In this document: positions 1 to 12,189 of the stretch, piece after piece | How positions within the stretch are numbered: the stretch's first letter is position 1 | How the letters are laid out: each line of letters opens with the position of its first letter | From: Chinchilla lanigera | Taxonomy: Eukaryota > Chordata > Mammalia > Rodentia > Chinchillidae | Length of the DNA stretch: 64,000 nucleotides | Reading direction: 5' to 3' | NCBI RefSeq assembly: GCF_000276665.1 | Contig: NW_004955460.1 | Location: 261,053 to 325,052, forward strand | Position numbers and translations under genes: made by a program | The notes under the pieces: model-generated | The model's database searches: none | What the model was told of the DNA's origin: nothing | What the model saw: the letters and a program-made list of their open reading frames with translations, nothing else

Positions 1-520
1 TTTTTTTTTTCTTTTTGTCTCAAATTCATTGATTTCTGCTCTCATCTTTATACTTTTTCTCCTTAGTTTTGGTTTGGGGCTGGTTTGTTGTTTCTCAGGT
101 ATCTTAAGATTTTTCATAAGGTTATCTGTTTGGGCTTCCTCTGTTTTCCTAATGTAAGCATTAATTGCAATGCATTTTCCTTTTCAGAACTGCTTTTGTA
201 GTGTCTCAGAGGTTTTGATGAGTTGTACAGTCATTGTGATTAACTTCCAGAAACTTTTTAATACCTTGTTTTATTTCTTCTGTGACGCATTGGTTGTTTA
301 GGAGTATATTGTTAATTTTCTAGGAGCTTTTTACCTTTTCTGAAATTTCTTTTATCATTGGTTTTTTACTTTTACTGTACAGTGGTCTGATAGTAGGAAT
401 GGGGTAATTTCTATTCTTTTATATTTACTTAAGTAGGCTTTGTGAACTGATATGTGATCTGCCATTAAGTCCGGATGTTCAAGGGTATGATTCAGCTCTG
501 AAATTTCTTTATTGGGTTTA
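1..520 (-). mobile_element. L1 ORF2 fragment, antisense
   Basis: The plus strand resembles the reverse complement of L1 ORF2 between endonuclease and reverse transcriptase: phrases such as TGCATTTTCCTTTTCAGAAC, GTCTCAGAGGTTTTGATGAG and TACAGTGGTCTGATAG. No open frame is left. It runs off the left edge. Confidence 0.8.
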
Positions 521-788
521 TGTTTAGTTGATATATCTCTGTGAAAGTGGGATGTTGGGGGCAGGAGTTGGTGATCTTCTGTAGGAGTGCCTCAGTTTAT
601 GAACTTAATTTGTTTTATTACTTTAGATATGATGGCTGCATTTATGTTTATGTGGGGAAGATGGCCATGGGCATGTTTGTCACCTGATGTGGAATCTGCA
701 AATGGAAGTAAAATTTTGCCAAATGCTTTTGTTTGTGAATCAAATAATACCTTGTAAACTGCATTTCCTGGCTTCCTCATTCTCCTAT

Positions 789-789
<1 letters not shown>

Positions 790-826
<37 letters not shown>
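790..826. repeat. (GT)n microsatellite
   Basis: About 18 uninterrupted GT units. Confidence 0.98.
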
Positions 827-829
<3 letters not shown>

Positions 830-2328
830 ATATAAGGTATGTATATCTTTTTAAAATTATATATGGCCCTCTCTTTTTTCCCCTCTATTTTTTTGAAGGT
901 GGATATTACTGCAGATTGGGAACTAGAGAAATGAGAGTTTGTGGCTTATATGGAGATTTTTAGTAGGATTTTGCCTCTCCATAAATAATTTTCAGCTTTG
1001 CATGTCCATTTCTAGTCTTTACTCATTCTGTTATTTACTTTAAGTGATTTCAGCTCTGTCCCCATTATTGGCAAAAGAATTACTTCTGGCTATCACAGCA
1101 TCCACAGACTCGGTCTTGCAACACTTGTATAGGATAGTTCTTGCAGTTACACTTACCCCTTTCTCTGTTCTCTGTGCACACAGTGACTTTATTATTTGTG
1201 GTTGTTCTGCAGTGAAGTGGGTGAGGTAGGGTGGAGAGAATGGGAGGTGGCTGGATGAGGAGTGCTAGACATTAAGGGGGAGGTTCGAAGGGGGGATAGT
1301 GGTAGATGAGGAAAGATTGAACTGGGGTCTGATTTTATTGGAGTACCTTTAGTTGAGTTGAAAGGTTGTTATTGAGAGTTTTCAGAGTATGTTTTGTGGG
1401 AGCAAATGTGAGTTATGGGAGAAAGGGGCTTTGCTTTGTAATTGAGGAAAGCTGTGTGGTTGTCAGAGCTTGTGTTAGGGAGGACAGTAAGCTAGGTAAG
1501 GCACAGAAAAGCCAAAGGCTGAGGGTAGGGAGGATTGAGGTATAATAGAGAGCATAGAAGCAACTGTGAGGGGGCTAAGTATGGGGAATTAAAAACTTGG
1601 GAGGAGTTTATGTGTTTGGAAGAAGAATAAAGAAATATATTAATAATATTGTCTCAGGGGTTTGAGGTGAAGAAATTAGATAGAGAGCTAAGATGAGGGA
1701 GAGAACCTAGACACCTGTTAAATGAAGCCAGTGACAGAACAAATACACAAAAGTAACAATCCAGTAAAGACGGGAAACCATGAAAGAACATAACATAACC
1801 CCATATTACTAAACAAATCAAGAAACATACAAAAACTTAAACCTATAAAATGTCCAATGGGAACACAGATTAAATATTCCAGTGAGACACTGCATGTGTG
1901 ATTCCCAGGTACCTTCTTTGCCAGACAGTCTGTGTGCTCACACCCCAGTAACTCTTCTGATCCCTCCGCCACAATACTGAAGTCTCAGGACTTAGGCTCA
2001 GGACTTCCTCTCTGCTGGGTTATAGGCATTCTTGCAGTCTAATCTAGTCTGAGTTCTTGGGTTAGGAACTCTTGCTGTCTCTTTCCCTGGGTGTGATGGT
2101 GGATTCAGCAGACAGGTTAATTAGCACAAAATTGTCCACTGAGTCAGGCTTATTCCTATGCAATGAAATCAACTACAGTGGTAACAGCTAATCCATTACA
2201 GTGGTACCTATCAGGGCTAGCTGAGAAATAACATGCCATGAGATCCTGTTTGGGTCTTCCTTTAGCCTAATGAAGAAATCCACAGTTATAGTGTAAGCAT
2301 AATAACCCAAGTCTTGACCCACAGTACA

Positions 2329-2440
2329 GTAAATGTACAGTAAATGCAAGGTACAGTACATTTAATGTACCATAAATATACAGTAAATGTACAGTAAATG
2401 CAATGTACAGTACATTTAATGTACAGTAAATGCAATGAAT
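2329..2440. repeat. palindrome-rich minisatellite, about two 54-base units
   Basis: A unit built from AAATGTACAGTAAATGCA and GTACAGTACATTTAATGTAC is repeated about twice. The second half of each unit is nearly self-complementary. Confidence 0.8.
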
Positions 2441-3930
2441 GTGTCTCCTCTAATGTTAAAAAACAGCATTCAACAGTAACTTTATAGAATCAGTTATCTA
2501 AAGCCCAGGGGATTGTGGGCTGGTCAATGCCAGGGGGGTGGGGAAAGAAGAGAAAAAAGAAAAAAAAGTTTTTAAGAAATTTCAAAAATTTTTTTAAAGT
2601 CCTTTGCTCTGTGGTATGGGAAGAAGGAAAAAAGAGGGGGGCAAAGGATCTTAGTAATGCTAAGAGTATGTTATATGTATACACAAGGGGGTAACAGGAA
2701 AGACTGGGTGCAAAATTGGCAGTGAGACATGGGGATGGGAGAAGATTCCATGACTTATTAGAGATAAAGGGAGACAAATGAAAAGGGGGAAAAGAAAAAT
2801 GAAAATTGAGAGTGAATATGACACAGGAGAAAGAAGTCAGGGGAAGAGATGTGGGTAAAAGTAGGAGGGATATAAAGGCACAAGGGAGAATCCCCCTACC
2901 CTCTACAGGCTGTATTGGCAGAGAAAAGGAAGGGAAGCACGCATGCACAGCAAGCTCATAACAGAAAGAAGGGTGCAGTAATGGAGTAAAAGTTGGGGGG
3001 GGGAGGGGCAGAAGGAGGAAAACAGCAAAGAATAAAAAAAGGTGAAATAAAAGTGAAGAAATAACCCAATCACATAAAGAATAATAAAAGAAAGTTTTCT
3101 GTTGTTGTGGATGTGTTGCTCCTTTCCTCAGCCTCGGGTTAAGGAGTAGGGCTGAAGCCAGGATGCAGCTCCGTTCACGCTGGCCTTCTAAGGTGGCAGG
3201 CCGCCCCCAGAACGGTGCTGGGTGTAGAGATCTCTTACAGTGGGAACATGGAGCCAATGTGAGCTTCTCATCCCGCGTAGCTCAGGCTGAACCTGGCCTC
3301 TGACCGCAGGAGCCTGGGCTGTGTTCACCAGCCCCAGCCTCTCAGCAGGACTTTCCCCGGTCTGCTGTCCAGCTGCCGCGAGTGTCCTGTGACTGCCCTT
3401 CACTCCTCCACTCTGGGAACGTGGCAGTGTGAAGCGGTGAAGGGGCTGCTCTGAGACCCAGGTTCAAACACTCAGCCCTTCCCTACAATGCATCCCCGCC
3501 AGCTCATGCACTGTGACTGCGGCTGTGGGCGCTTGTACGGAGGTCACTCACCAGTGACTGGAGGGCCGCTCTGGAAGCAGTGTCCAGCATTTTCTTTGCA
3601 GCTTCCAACTTCTGATGATTCTTTTGGTCCTGATGCAGTTCTCTGGTTCTCCATGAGCAAAAGAGTTGTTAGCTTCACTTTCCCTCCCAGCTGGCAGCTA
3701 AGCAGCTGCAGTTGGGCACTGCACCATCTCTTCTTTGTAACTTATTTCTTCTGTATCACTTAATCTTGATTTCTTCTTCTCTGCCAGTTCCCTGTTGCTC
3801 CTGGGTACCTTCCACTCACTTCGATTTCTCTCCAAGCTCCTGTTTTGCAGACTCTAGATACTTTGTCCTGGAGAAGCTTGAGTTGCTGACACTCATCACC
3901 ATTTTGGGACACTCCCATTTTTCATTATTT

Positions 3931-4060
3931 TGAGACTGGGTCTCACTCTGTAGTTCAGGCTGACCTTGAACTCACTATATAGTCTAGGCTGGCCTCAGTG
4001 ATCCTCCTGCGTCAGCCTTTGGAGGGGTGGGATTATAGGCATGTACCACCACACCCAGGT
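3931..4060 (-). mobile_element. B1 SINE, antisense
   Basis: Begins GAGACTGGGTCTCACTCTGT and ends GGCATGTACCACCACACCC, the reverse complement of B1. The doubled 'AGGCTG..TTGAACTCACTATATAGT' stretch is the B1 29-base duplication. Confidence 0.9.
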
Positions 4061-4395
4061 GAGATAGGATTTTTTACAGATAGTTTTCCCAGTCTGTGGG
4101 TTGTCTTCTCAGTTAATACTCTATTTTTTCCAAAAGTGTCTGTTACCAACTAAAATGATTTTGTTTAATATTTGTCTTCTCACACTATAGCACAAACCCG
4201 CAAAGGACCTGTCTCTTTCATTCTCTGCTGTATTCCATGGCCTAGCATGGTACCTGGCATTTTGGAGGCATTTGACAAATATTTGTTGGCTGTTTGAGTG
4301 GGTTAGAAATCTTATTTTGCTTTACTATTATTGAACATGGTATTAAACTGATGTGGTTTCTTCTAACTTTGAATTTAATTTTTTTCCTGCTTTTT

Positions 4396-4536
4396 TGGAG
4401 ATAGGATCTTGCTCTGTAATTCAGGCTGGTTTTAAACTCCCTATGTAGCCCAGGCTATCCTATAACTCGCAGCAGTCCTCCTTCCTCAGACTCCTGAGTG
4501 CTGGCATTACAGGTGTGCACCACTACAACCAGCCTC
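4396..4536 (-). mobile_element. B1 SINE, antisense
   Basis: GGAGATAGGATCTTGCTCTG through GCATTACAGGTGTGCACCAC. Full length and diverged. It is the first of a tandem pair separated by a (TATG)n run. Confidence 0.88.
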
Positions 4537-4565
4537 TTTATGTATGTATGTATGTATGTATGAAT
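4537..4565. repeat. (TATG)n microsatellite between two B1 copies
   Basis: About six TATG units. Confidence 0.9.
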
Positions 4566-4683
4566 GACAGGTTCAGGTAGGCCTGAAATTGCTCTGTAGC
4601 TCAAGCTGGGCTCAAACTTTTGATCTTCCTGTCTCAGCCCTCAGAGGGCTGGAATCACAGGCATGCACCACTAGACCCAGCTG
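4562..4683 (-). mobile_element. B1 SINE, antisense
   Basis: TTGCTCTGTAGCTCAAGCTG through GGCATGCACCACTAGACCCA. Diverged. Confidence 0.82.
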
Positions 4684-5139
4684 CAGTTTCAATTTTGGTT
4701 TTTTTCCATATTGTCAACATTAAGGCAAATAGTTGGCTACTTGGAATAATATGAGAGAAATTTCTACAACTTGCTATATAATATATAATTGGGGATCTAT
4801 ATTTGGTCTGCCCTCTCAAAGAGTAGCACAGATTTATCTTACAGAAAGTATTCCCAAGACTGGGCTATGGGAAAGGAGAAAGTTTATGTCGGTCTCATAT
4901 AGCTTTATGGGATGGATACCACCAGATAGACACTGGAAACTCTCAGTATCTACAAATACATGTCCAGATACATTTTCCCAGACACAGGCACAACTTTGTA
5001 AGGGAAAAATGTATTATTCACATTCTCTATTCTCATTGCTTTTTGTTGATTAGATTTTTGATGCAAAGTGAGCCAGTCCCCTGTATCCCAGCAATGTAGC
5101 CTCAGAGGAAAAAGATGGAAGGTGACGTGTTGGTATCTT

Positions 5140-5256
5140 TTTTTTTGAGACAGGGTCTTGCTGTGTCATTCAGGCTGACCTTGAACTTGCAGCAGTCCTC
5201 CTGCCTGAGTCTCCTGAGTGCTGGTACTACAGGTGAACAGTGCCACGCCCAGCTGG
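5140..5256 (-). mobile_element. B1 SINE, antisense
   Basis: TTTTGAGACAGGGTCTTGCTG through GTGCTGGTACTACAGGTGAAC.. ending GCCACGCCCAGCT. Confidence 0.85.
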
Positions 5257-5329
5257 TACCCTTTTATCCCTTTATAGTCCCCTCCCTCACTCTTTTCCTC
5301 TTTCCCTTCCTGCTTTACTGTTATTCCTT

Positions 5330-5404
5330 AATGGTGCTGGGAACTGAACCTAGGGCTTTATGCATGCTAAGCACGTATTCTGCCACCACACTGTACCCCA
5401 GGCC
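5330..5404 (-). mobile_element. ID SINE, antisense
   Basis: GTGCTGGGAACTGAACCTAG, GCATGCTAAGCACG and the final TACCCCAGGCCC follow the reverse complement of the tRNA-derived ID element. Confidence 0.8.
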
Positions 5405-5935
5405 CATTTTTCGTACATCTCTAGTATTTTTGGCTTTGTGTGTATATTTTGATGTAATGCTATTTATTAATACTCGTAACTTATTTTTTCCACCTTTGTC
5501 CCAGTTCAGTGCTTTTGCCCTGAATTGTCCTCTTGAGACATTTCTACCTCACTTTGTATTTGAATATGACTTCTGTCTTTTAGTCTTTCCTTGCATTTTA
5601 ATTGATTCTATTAAATAGCATATATTTGAGAGGTCTTTGAGTCCTTTCAGCAGTGCTCTTAAAGGTTGTCTTTTGTTTTCTGTTGCTGCATACAAAGCTG
5701 GATTCATCTTGTTATCCCATGGTTCTGTGGGTTGTCTGGGGAAGGCGGATAGTCCTTTTTCCCTGTGGATATTCTGTGTCCTGCAGTCCTGTGGTAGCTC
5801 ACCTAGTGCCTCACTCACATGGCAGTGTGTGGTAGGGCTCCCTGGGCCCGGCTGGAGTGCTAGGACAGTGGGGCCTCTGTCTGGTCTCAGGCCTCTTCCT
5901 CTTACACAGCCTCATGAAAGTGTCTCTCCAGCCCC

Positions 5936-6105
5936 ATACAGTGGTGTAGGTTTATAATCTCAGGTTTCAAGAGACTGAATCAGGAAGATTACAAATTGAA
6001 GTCCAGCCTGGCAACTCACACAAAGAATGAAAAAAAAGGCTGGAGATGTAAATCAGTGGTGGTGTGCCTCTGAGTTCAAGGTTCAATTCCCAGTACTACA
6101 AAAAA
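5936..6105 (+). mobile_element. B1-ID composite SINE
   Basis: A diverged B1-like part (ATACAGTGGTGTAGGTTTATAATC) is followed, after an A-rich linker, by an ID part (GGCTGGAGATGTAAATCAGTGG to CAATTCCCAGTACTAC). Both parts share one orientation and one terminal A-rich tail. Confidence 0.8.
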
Positions 6106-6647
6106 GAAAAGAAAAAAGTGGCCCCTTTAGCAGGGTAACCATACTTCTTACATGGCAGCTTAGGGTTCCCAAGAAACTGCCAGGCCTCTGTAAGGTTGAA
6201 GTGTGACATTGTCACAGTGTTAATCTGCCTCGTGCTCCTGGGGCAGAAGTGAGTCACCAGGCCAGCCCACATTCATGGGGAGTGTGTAAGGTCAGGAAGT
6301 GTGGCTTTTGCTTACCACAGCAAGCCTGTACGTTTCTGATTGATGGGACATTGTTATTGTGGCTTAGGTTGATTTACTTGTATTTCCTTTAAAGAGTTTG
6401 CTTCAGGTTTTTGATTTGATGCATCAAGACCAGAAATACCTTTATCTCAGTCACCATGAAGTATGCCTTTGGCATGATTTTATTTCCTCTTTTACATTTT
6501 ATATTTAAGCCCTATTATAAATTTAAATATTGTATATCCTTTTTAAAAGTACTAGATATTTTCAGTCATTTTGTAAGCAGTAATTGTTTAGGTCTAGTTA
6601 ACTTAGGTTGGTCTTTTACTTATTTATTTCTTTTTAATTTTGGAGGT

Positions 6648-6762
6648 TTTTTGAGACAAGGTTTCACTGTGTAGTCTGGGCTGGCCTGGAACTTGCAGTA
6701 ATCTGCCTGCCTCAGCCTCCCAAGTGTTGGGATTACAGGCGTGCACCACCATGCCTGGTAGT
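6648..6762 (-). mobile_element. B1 SINE, antisense
   Basis: TTTTTTGAGACAAGGTTTCAC through GGATTACAGGCGTGCACCAC. The first-monomer end is well preserved. Confidence 0.9.
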
Positions 6763-8155
6763 TTGGTCTTAATGCTTGCTGTTAGTCCTGATATACCATT
6801 ATTTTGAGGAATTTGGATTTATTTTTTGATAATGTGCAATATACCTTCAACTAGTGTTTCGAAGAAGGTAGTGTAGATTATATAATATCTCCATTTGTTC
6901 AAATTTATATTCCCCTCTTGTCTTCACAGTTGGGTATAGAGTTCTTTTTGTTTCTTAGGAATTTAGTTATTATTTCGTGAGGGGAGGAATTCGTTGTTGC
7001 AGAGAAATCCAAACCCCCTCTATATACAATTCTTTGCAGATACGAGGCCTTTTTGAAGAACTGGTATTGTAAAATTTTTACCAGGGAGTGTTAATGAAGT
7101 GTCAGTCTCCACTTTTGTCATCTTGTTACTCTGTCCTGTTTTATCTCTTGTTCCATTTTCTCTAGTTTCTTTAACAGCAGTTACAGTGATCCTGGTTAGT
7201 AGGTCCTGGATCTGCATTTGTCATTTCCTCACACTGCACATTCATACTTTAGGTCTTTAATTCTACATCGTGGGAAAACCTCTCCGCTGTCACTTCCTCG
7301 TTACAATTCAGCTTTTGTGCCCCGTTAATTCTGTGTTACGGGTTTCCTGAAGGCTCTCCTGCTCTGAGTGACTGGCCTTGCTTGCCCAGCACGGTGCTTC
7401 TTTATTCCCCCGCACCTGACCCTTAGCGGTTCTTAGCCGCAGTGCCTTCCTCCCGCCTGCTGGATGGCCACCGTGCTGATTTCTCCATGTTGCCTGGAGT
7501 GAATCATCATTCCACTCCTGCCAGGCTTTCCTTCCTACTCTCATCTGCTGCTGCAAACCCGTGACTCCGAGTAGAGGGTGGGGAGGTGAAGGGCTGAGCC
7601 CTTTGCCCACACAGCTTCCTGTGCAGCTGTGCTGTCTCCCGTCAGAGGCCAGGGTTCAGCTGGCCATGGATGTGTTTCTGTCCTTCTTCCTTGACACTGT
7701 AGTTAGTGGAAATTTCATCTAGACTTCTCACTCTGGGGAACTGATGAATACACGTATTACACTGTGATCCTTTTTAGTCCCTCTTCCCCTCTTATTTATC
7801 TTGATAAGTGTGTTAAATTGAATTTATGAAACCATATCAAGAAATGTTGGCCTGGTGCCCTCTTAAAGTAGGTACCATTTTTTCATGTCTTATCTTTTAT
7901 TAATTTTTAAAAAAGTGTTCATCCTTGCTGTTGGCACAGAGACGCTTCCTCCTGGTGTGGCCTCTGTGCGGGTTCACTCCCAGGTACTAAGGGTGCTGGT
8001 CGGCTTCCAGTAACCTTTTCGGTTCTGGTGGGCGGCAGCTGCAAAGAGCTTGCCTCATGATTAACCTGAGCTGGGAATGAACTGCTAAGGCTATTTGAAG
8101 CTTTTCTTTGGAAGCTTTAGGAGAGCCGTGCCTATACTGATTTTTTTTTTTTTTT
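6763..8155. other. no gene or recognised repeat
   Basis: Unique-looking sequence upstream of the visible COA1 exons. Short open frames here (for example minus 7308-7610) show no known domain. Confidence 0.4.
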
Positions 8156-8230
8156 TTGTATAGGGGATTGAACCTCAGTTCTTGCACATGCTAGGCAAGC
8201 ACATTAGCACTAAACTACATAACCCAGCAC
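8156..8230 (-). mobile_element. ID SINE, antisense
   Basis: After a T run: GTATAGGGGATTGAACCTCAG, CACATGCTAGGCAAGCAC, then CATAACCCAGCAC. The poly-T is the reverse complement of its A tail. Confidence 0.82.
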
Positions 8231-8244
8231 CCCCCCTTTCTTTT

Positions 8245-8392
8245 TCTGTCTGATCACAAATTCAAAATCAACCCGGGCAACTTAGCAAGGCCTTGTTTCA
8301 AAATAAGAAGTAAAAAGTGCTGAGGATGTAGGTCAGTGGTAGGTCCTTACCTGGCTTGTGCCCACGTTCAGTTCCCAGTACAAAACAAAACA
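8245..8392 (+). mobile_element. B1-ID composite SINE, truncated
   Basis: A B1 end (CAACCCGGGCAACTTAGCAAGGCC) is joined to an ID part (GTGCTGAGGATGTAGGTCAGTGG to CAGTTCCCAGTAC) with an A-rich tail. Confidence 0.72.
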
Positions 8393-9308
8393 ACAAAACA
8401 GCTTCCCAGAGCAGTGATTTGCCTCCTGCAAATGGGAATGGCTCTGGACAGCACATACAGCTGTATGAGATGGTTACTGCTCTAGAGTTTCCTGCTCTAA
8501 GACACAGGTTGTGTGGTTCCGCAGAAAGTGTCGTCTTGGGAGTCAGACCAATGCGTGTCACAGCTCTGTCACGGAACAGCAAGCATCAGAGCCTCTCCTC
8601 GGCGCACTTCTTGAGCCATTTACAGTCTACTTTGAAACTCGTGGAATTTGGTTCTCAGTGCATCCCGACATGAACATTTTGTCCCGGTACTTGTCGTTCG
8701 TTGGGTACTCACCCCACAAGCCACAACTTGTCAGTGTCCGTTGCCTTGTGACTCGCTGCCCTTTCCGGCTAGAACAGCTTGCTCGGTACTTGTTGTTGTG
8801 TGTACTCATTGTGCCTCCTGGAACCAGGTAATGAGGAGGACAGAGGGACCACTGGAGTTCTCGCTCGAGAGAGGTGACAGTAATAGAACCCTGTCATGGG
8901 TATCATGAGAAATATGTGCCGTGCATATGAAACATCATGTGTGGTGCCGGTCCTTAGTAGTCACCTGGCTGCGGGATGAGCTGGGCCCATCACATGCCAT
9001 CCAGAAGAAAAGAGTAAATGGAAGGCTGTGTCTCGAGAGACTGTGCTCTGATAAAGCCCGGGTTTGGGGAAGCCCGGCTCTGGTGTGTCTGGGCCTGCTG
9101 GGGAGCTCGCTGGCCTGTGTCCATGGCTGGCTTCAGGCCCGGCTCCTGCAGCAGCTGCTGCTAATGCAGCTTTCAGTGCATCGATAAGACAAACCTTGGT
9201 TTTAACAATTGGGGGCTGGTGGTCTAGAGAAAGAATCACTTCAGGAAACAGACTCAGCTTTTAAGATATAGGTAATTTCAGAAATAGTACAGTGTAAGAA
9301 AAATGCCT

Positions 9309-9424
9309 TTTTTTTTTGAGACAAGGTCTCACTGTGTAGCCCAGGCTGCTCTTGAATTTGGAGTGATCTCCCTGCCTCAGCCTCCTGTGTACTGGGACTA
9401 CAGGTGTGTACCACCATACCCAGT
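9309..9424 (-). mobile_element. B1 SINE, antisense
   Basis: TTTTTTTTTGAGACAAGGTCTC through GGACTACAGGTGTGTACCAC, ending CATACCCAGTG. Confidence 0.92.
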
Positions 9425-9519
9425 GAAAAATACCTCTTAAAAATGAAGTGTTCTTTGGGGAGGGAGGGTGAGGACATGTAGATTATAGTGTACTAAGTTT
9501 CAGTTTCATTACATAGGAA

Positions 9520-9722
9520 GAATGAGAGCCATGGCCCAGTGTGGTGACTGTAGTTAATGTATATTTCAAAATTGCTAAGAGTGAATTTCAGGTGTTCATA
9601 CCACAAAAAGATAAGTGTATGAGGTAATGGGTATGTCATATGGCTTGATTTAATCATTCCACAATACATGCATATATTAAAACATTACATTGTACCTCAT
9701 AAAAATATATAATTTTTGTCAA
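9520..9722 (+). mobile_element. old L1 3' UTR end
   Basis: GGTATGTCATATGGCTTGAT, TTTAATCATTCCACAATACA and TTGTACCTCATAAAAATATA match the conserved 3' end of mammalian-wide L1M-type elements, as remembered. Confidence 0.8.
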
Positions 9723-9751
9723 TTAACATCTTCTTTTAAGTCAAGGTTTTT

Positions 9752-9834
9752 ACATTTTTGTGTTGCTAGTGATTAAACCCAAGGCCTTAGGCATGCTAGA
9801 GAAGCACTGTATCACTGAGCTACATCCCAGTCCA
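9752..9834 (-). mobile_element. ID SINE, antisense
   Basis: TTGCTAGTGATTAAACCCAAG, GGCATGCTAGAGAAGCACTG and GAGCTACATCCCAGTCC. Confidence 0.82.
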
Positions 9835-9839
9835 TAAAA

Positions 9840-10745
9840 GTCAAGGGTTTTTAGCTGTAGCTTGGCCCCATCTCCTTCCCTGATGGGTTTTGGGATGGCT
9901 GCCATTTTGAGAGGATCTCCAGCTCTTCCCCAAGGATTTTACCTTTGAGGTTGTCAAATTTTTCCCTGACACTCCCGCTGGCAGTTTTGTCCCCTAAGGT
10001 GGCTTGTTTCTTATCCAGTGCCAGAACCCTTGAGAAGAGGGGTCTGTTCCACAGGCCCTAAATCGCTCGAGACATGATGGACTTGGGTGGTGTGTGTAGC
10101 AAGGATGGAGGACAAAGCTATGTTCTCTGACTTCTAAAAGGATTGCCTGACCAACTTTGAAACTCAGGCCCTGTGTTCCTTTACTTACCTTGTTCCGAAT
10201 ACACTGGTCCCAGGCTTGGCTGCAGATTAAGAATCTTGAAGGACATTTAAAAAAAAATACCATTGCTTGACTTTCACCCATGTGGACCCTGTTCGTGTGG
10301 ATTCTGTGTTAATTCGTCAGTGTGTACCCTGGACAGCTGTACACCTATGGTCTCTCAGTCTCCTCCACCCCCCACCAGTCTCTTCACTCTTCAGCTATTC
10401 TGGTGTCCATCTAGGTTGAAGTTGCACCTGGTGCTGCTTCTCTTCTTGCCCTCCTGCTGCTTCCTGCAGGCTTCCTCCGTCCTGTCGGGCTCGAGGGAAG
10501 GCCGGCAGGAAGAGCTTCCAGCCTGTGCCCACTTGAGCAGCCACTGGCATCTGTTTCACATCCTGTCCTCTGGCTTCAGAAAGGCCTTCAGTATCATGAG
10601 AGTGGAAGTGACTTCTAACCATTATTTTGGGAGGCCGAGGCCACCCCTTTGTGTATTAGAGCACAGCCGGGACCGCTTTCTTGGGAGACTTGGCCTGTAC
10701 TTTGTCCCACCTTCCAGTAGTTAACAAGTCCCTTGGTTTCTGCGG
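9840..10745. other. no gene seen
   Basis: Moderately GC-rich, unassigned. A 153-codon plus-strand open frame (10263-10724) has no recognisable domain and is probably chance. Confidence 0.4.
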
Positions 10746-10749
10746 GGGG

Positions 10750-10925
10750 ATATAACCGGCCTGGCAGCCGAGGCCTGTTACGCCAGCACCCTAGGAGGCT
10801 TAGGCAAGTTTGAGCCTAGCCTGGGCAGTTTAGTGACTTAGGCTCTGTCTCAAGGTAAAAAATGAAAAATCTGGGGGATATAGCTCAGTGAGAGGACTGG
10901 GCGTGCAATCCCAGTACTGAAAACA
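10750..10925 (+). mobile_element. B1-ID composite SINE
   Basis: A B1 part (CCTGTTACGCCAGCACCCTA, GAGCCTAGCCTGGGCAGTTT, CTCTGTCTCAAGG) is followed by an ID part (CTGGGGGATATAGCTCAGTG) and CAATCCCAGTACTGAAAAC. Confidence 0.85.
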
Positions 10926-11228
10926 AAACTAAACAAAACTAAACTAAATAAAACTACCCAAAAGCCTCTCTTCTTGGTTAATCATAAATCAAAATCTGCC
11001 CTTACATAGCAGCCTAGTAGACTAACTGAACTTGAATTTATTAAAGAAAATATGTCAAATTATTAAATTTTTAATTCTTGACAAGTTTAATTGTAAGTTG
11101 TAACATTTATGGAACTAACCTAAAATCTATTTCTACAGTGCATTAATTTTTGTGTGTGTGAGTGGGGGGATCCTTTCTGAAAGACAGCAAATAGGACAGG
11201 TACACTGAAGCGAATTAAAGTGGAACAA

Positions 11229-11348
11229 GGCCAGGTCTGGTGGCGCACGCCTGTAATCCCAGTGCTTGGGAGGCTGAGGCAGAAGGATAGCTGCAAGTTT
11301 CTTGGCTACAAGTGAGTTGAAGCCTGAACTATACACATAGGAAGAAAC
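11229..11348 (+). mobile_element. B1 SINE, sense
   Basis: GGCCAGGTCTGGTGGCGCAC, GCCTGTAATCCCAGTGCTTG, then GGAGGCTGAGGCAGAAGGAT. Confidence 0.92.
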
Positions 11349-11935
11349 TGTATGAAAAAAAGAAAATGCCACCAACAGAGCAAGAGCTGAGCCTCCCCGC
11401 CTGCCCGCTCGTGGCCGCCCACCCCTGCTGGGATACTTGGATTGGCTCCTGTACCCCAGGCAATCATTGCTGCCAGCTCTGCACTAACAGCTCACACTAG
11501 TGCCCTCATACCAATCCTCACTCTTTAAGCCACTTGCAAAATTGTGAGGCTTTTTGTTTTATTTTTCCCCCTGGGGCTATCATCATGGCCTTCATTATTG
11601 CATGTTCTAAAAAACAGTCCTTTGAAAGTTGGGAACTTTCTGTGTTTTGCTTTTAGTTCTCAGGATGTTATTTGCAACACCAGCCGCTGTAGAGAATCCC
11701 TTCTGAGCCTCTGAGGAAGAGGCCTTCCTGAGGCCTCATGGCCCACCAGGACAGTGATTACCCCAGGCACCACCTCACCCACTGCAGTGGGTCTTGTGGC
11801 TGCTCACGTCCCCCTTGCTGCTGTGAGGTGCTTAGTGTCAGGTATGTTTCAGGGGATGGCTGGTACGTGATAGTGTGGACTTTTGTGCAATAATCTTACC
11901 TAACTTTTCTTAAATTATATTCCATTTTTCTTCAT

Positions 11936-12031
11936 TCCCTCATGAACTTATTTCCTTCCTTTCTCCCTTCTTCCCTCTCTCCCTTCCTCCTTCCTTCCCT
12001 TTCTCCTGTCCTTTCTCCCTCTCTTCCTTCC
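11936..12031. repeat. pyrimidine-rich tract
   Basis: Nearly all C and T for about 90 bases (CCTTCCTTTCTCCCTTCTTCC style), next to a partial antisense ID (GGGGATTAAACCCAGGACC) and a B1. Confidence 0.85.
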
Positions 12032-12083
12032 TGTACTGGGGATTAAACCCAGGACCTTCCCCAGCCCCTTTGCTTTTTTATTT

Positions 12084-12188
12084 TGAAACAGGGTCTTTCT
12101 AAATTGCCTAGGCTGGTTCAGACTTGGAACCCTCCTGCCTCAGCCTCTCAGTACAAGGATTATAGGGGTACACTACCACACCTGGCTA
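12084..12188 (-). mobile_element. B1 SINE, antisense
   Basis: TTTTGAAACAGGGTCTTTCTA through GGATTATAGGGGTACACTAC, ending CACACCTGGC. Lacks part of the middle. Confidence 0.83.
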
Positions 12189-12189
12189 T

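Larger units (their letters stand above)
521..3930. other. no gene seen; low-complexity and unassigned sequence
   Basis: Holds a (GT)n run at 790-826, a minisatellite at 2329-2440 and a purine-rich plus strand at about 2520-3080. A 255-codon minus-strand open frame (2490-3257) follows that skewed composition and resembles no known protein. The rest is unassigned. Confidence 0.5.

Noticed and set aside
2490..3257. 255-codon minus-strand open frame, the longest clean one outside the known genes besides 15890-16672
   Set aside because: It follows a purine/pyrimidine-skewed region, is full of Phe, Leu, Pro and Ser, and has no recognisable domain or splice or promoter context. Most likely chance.
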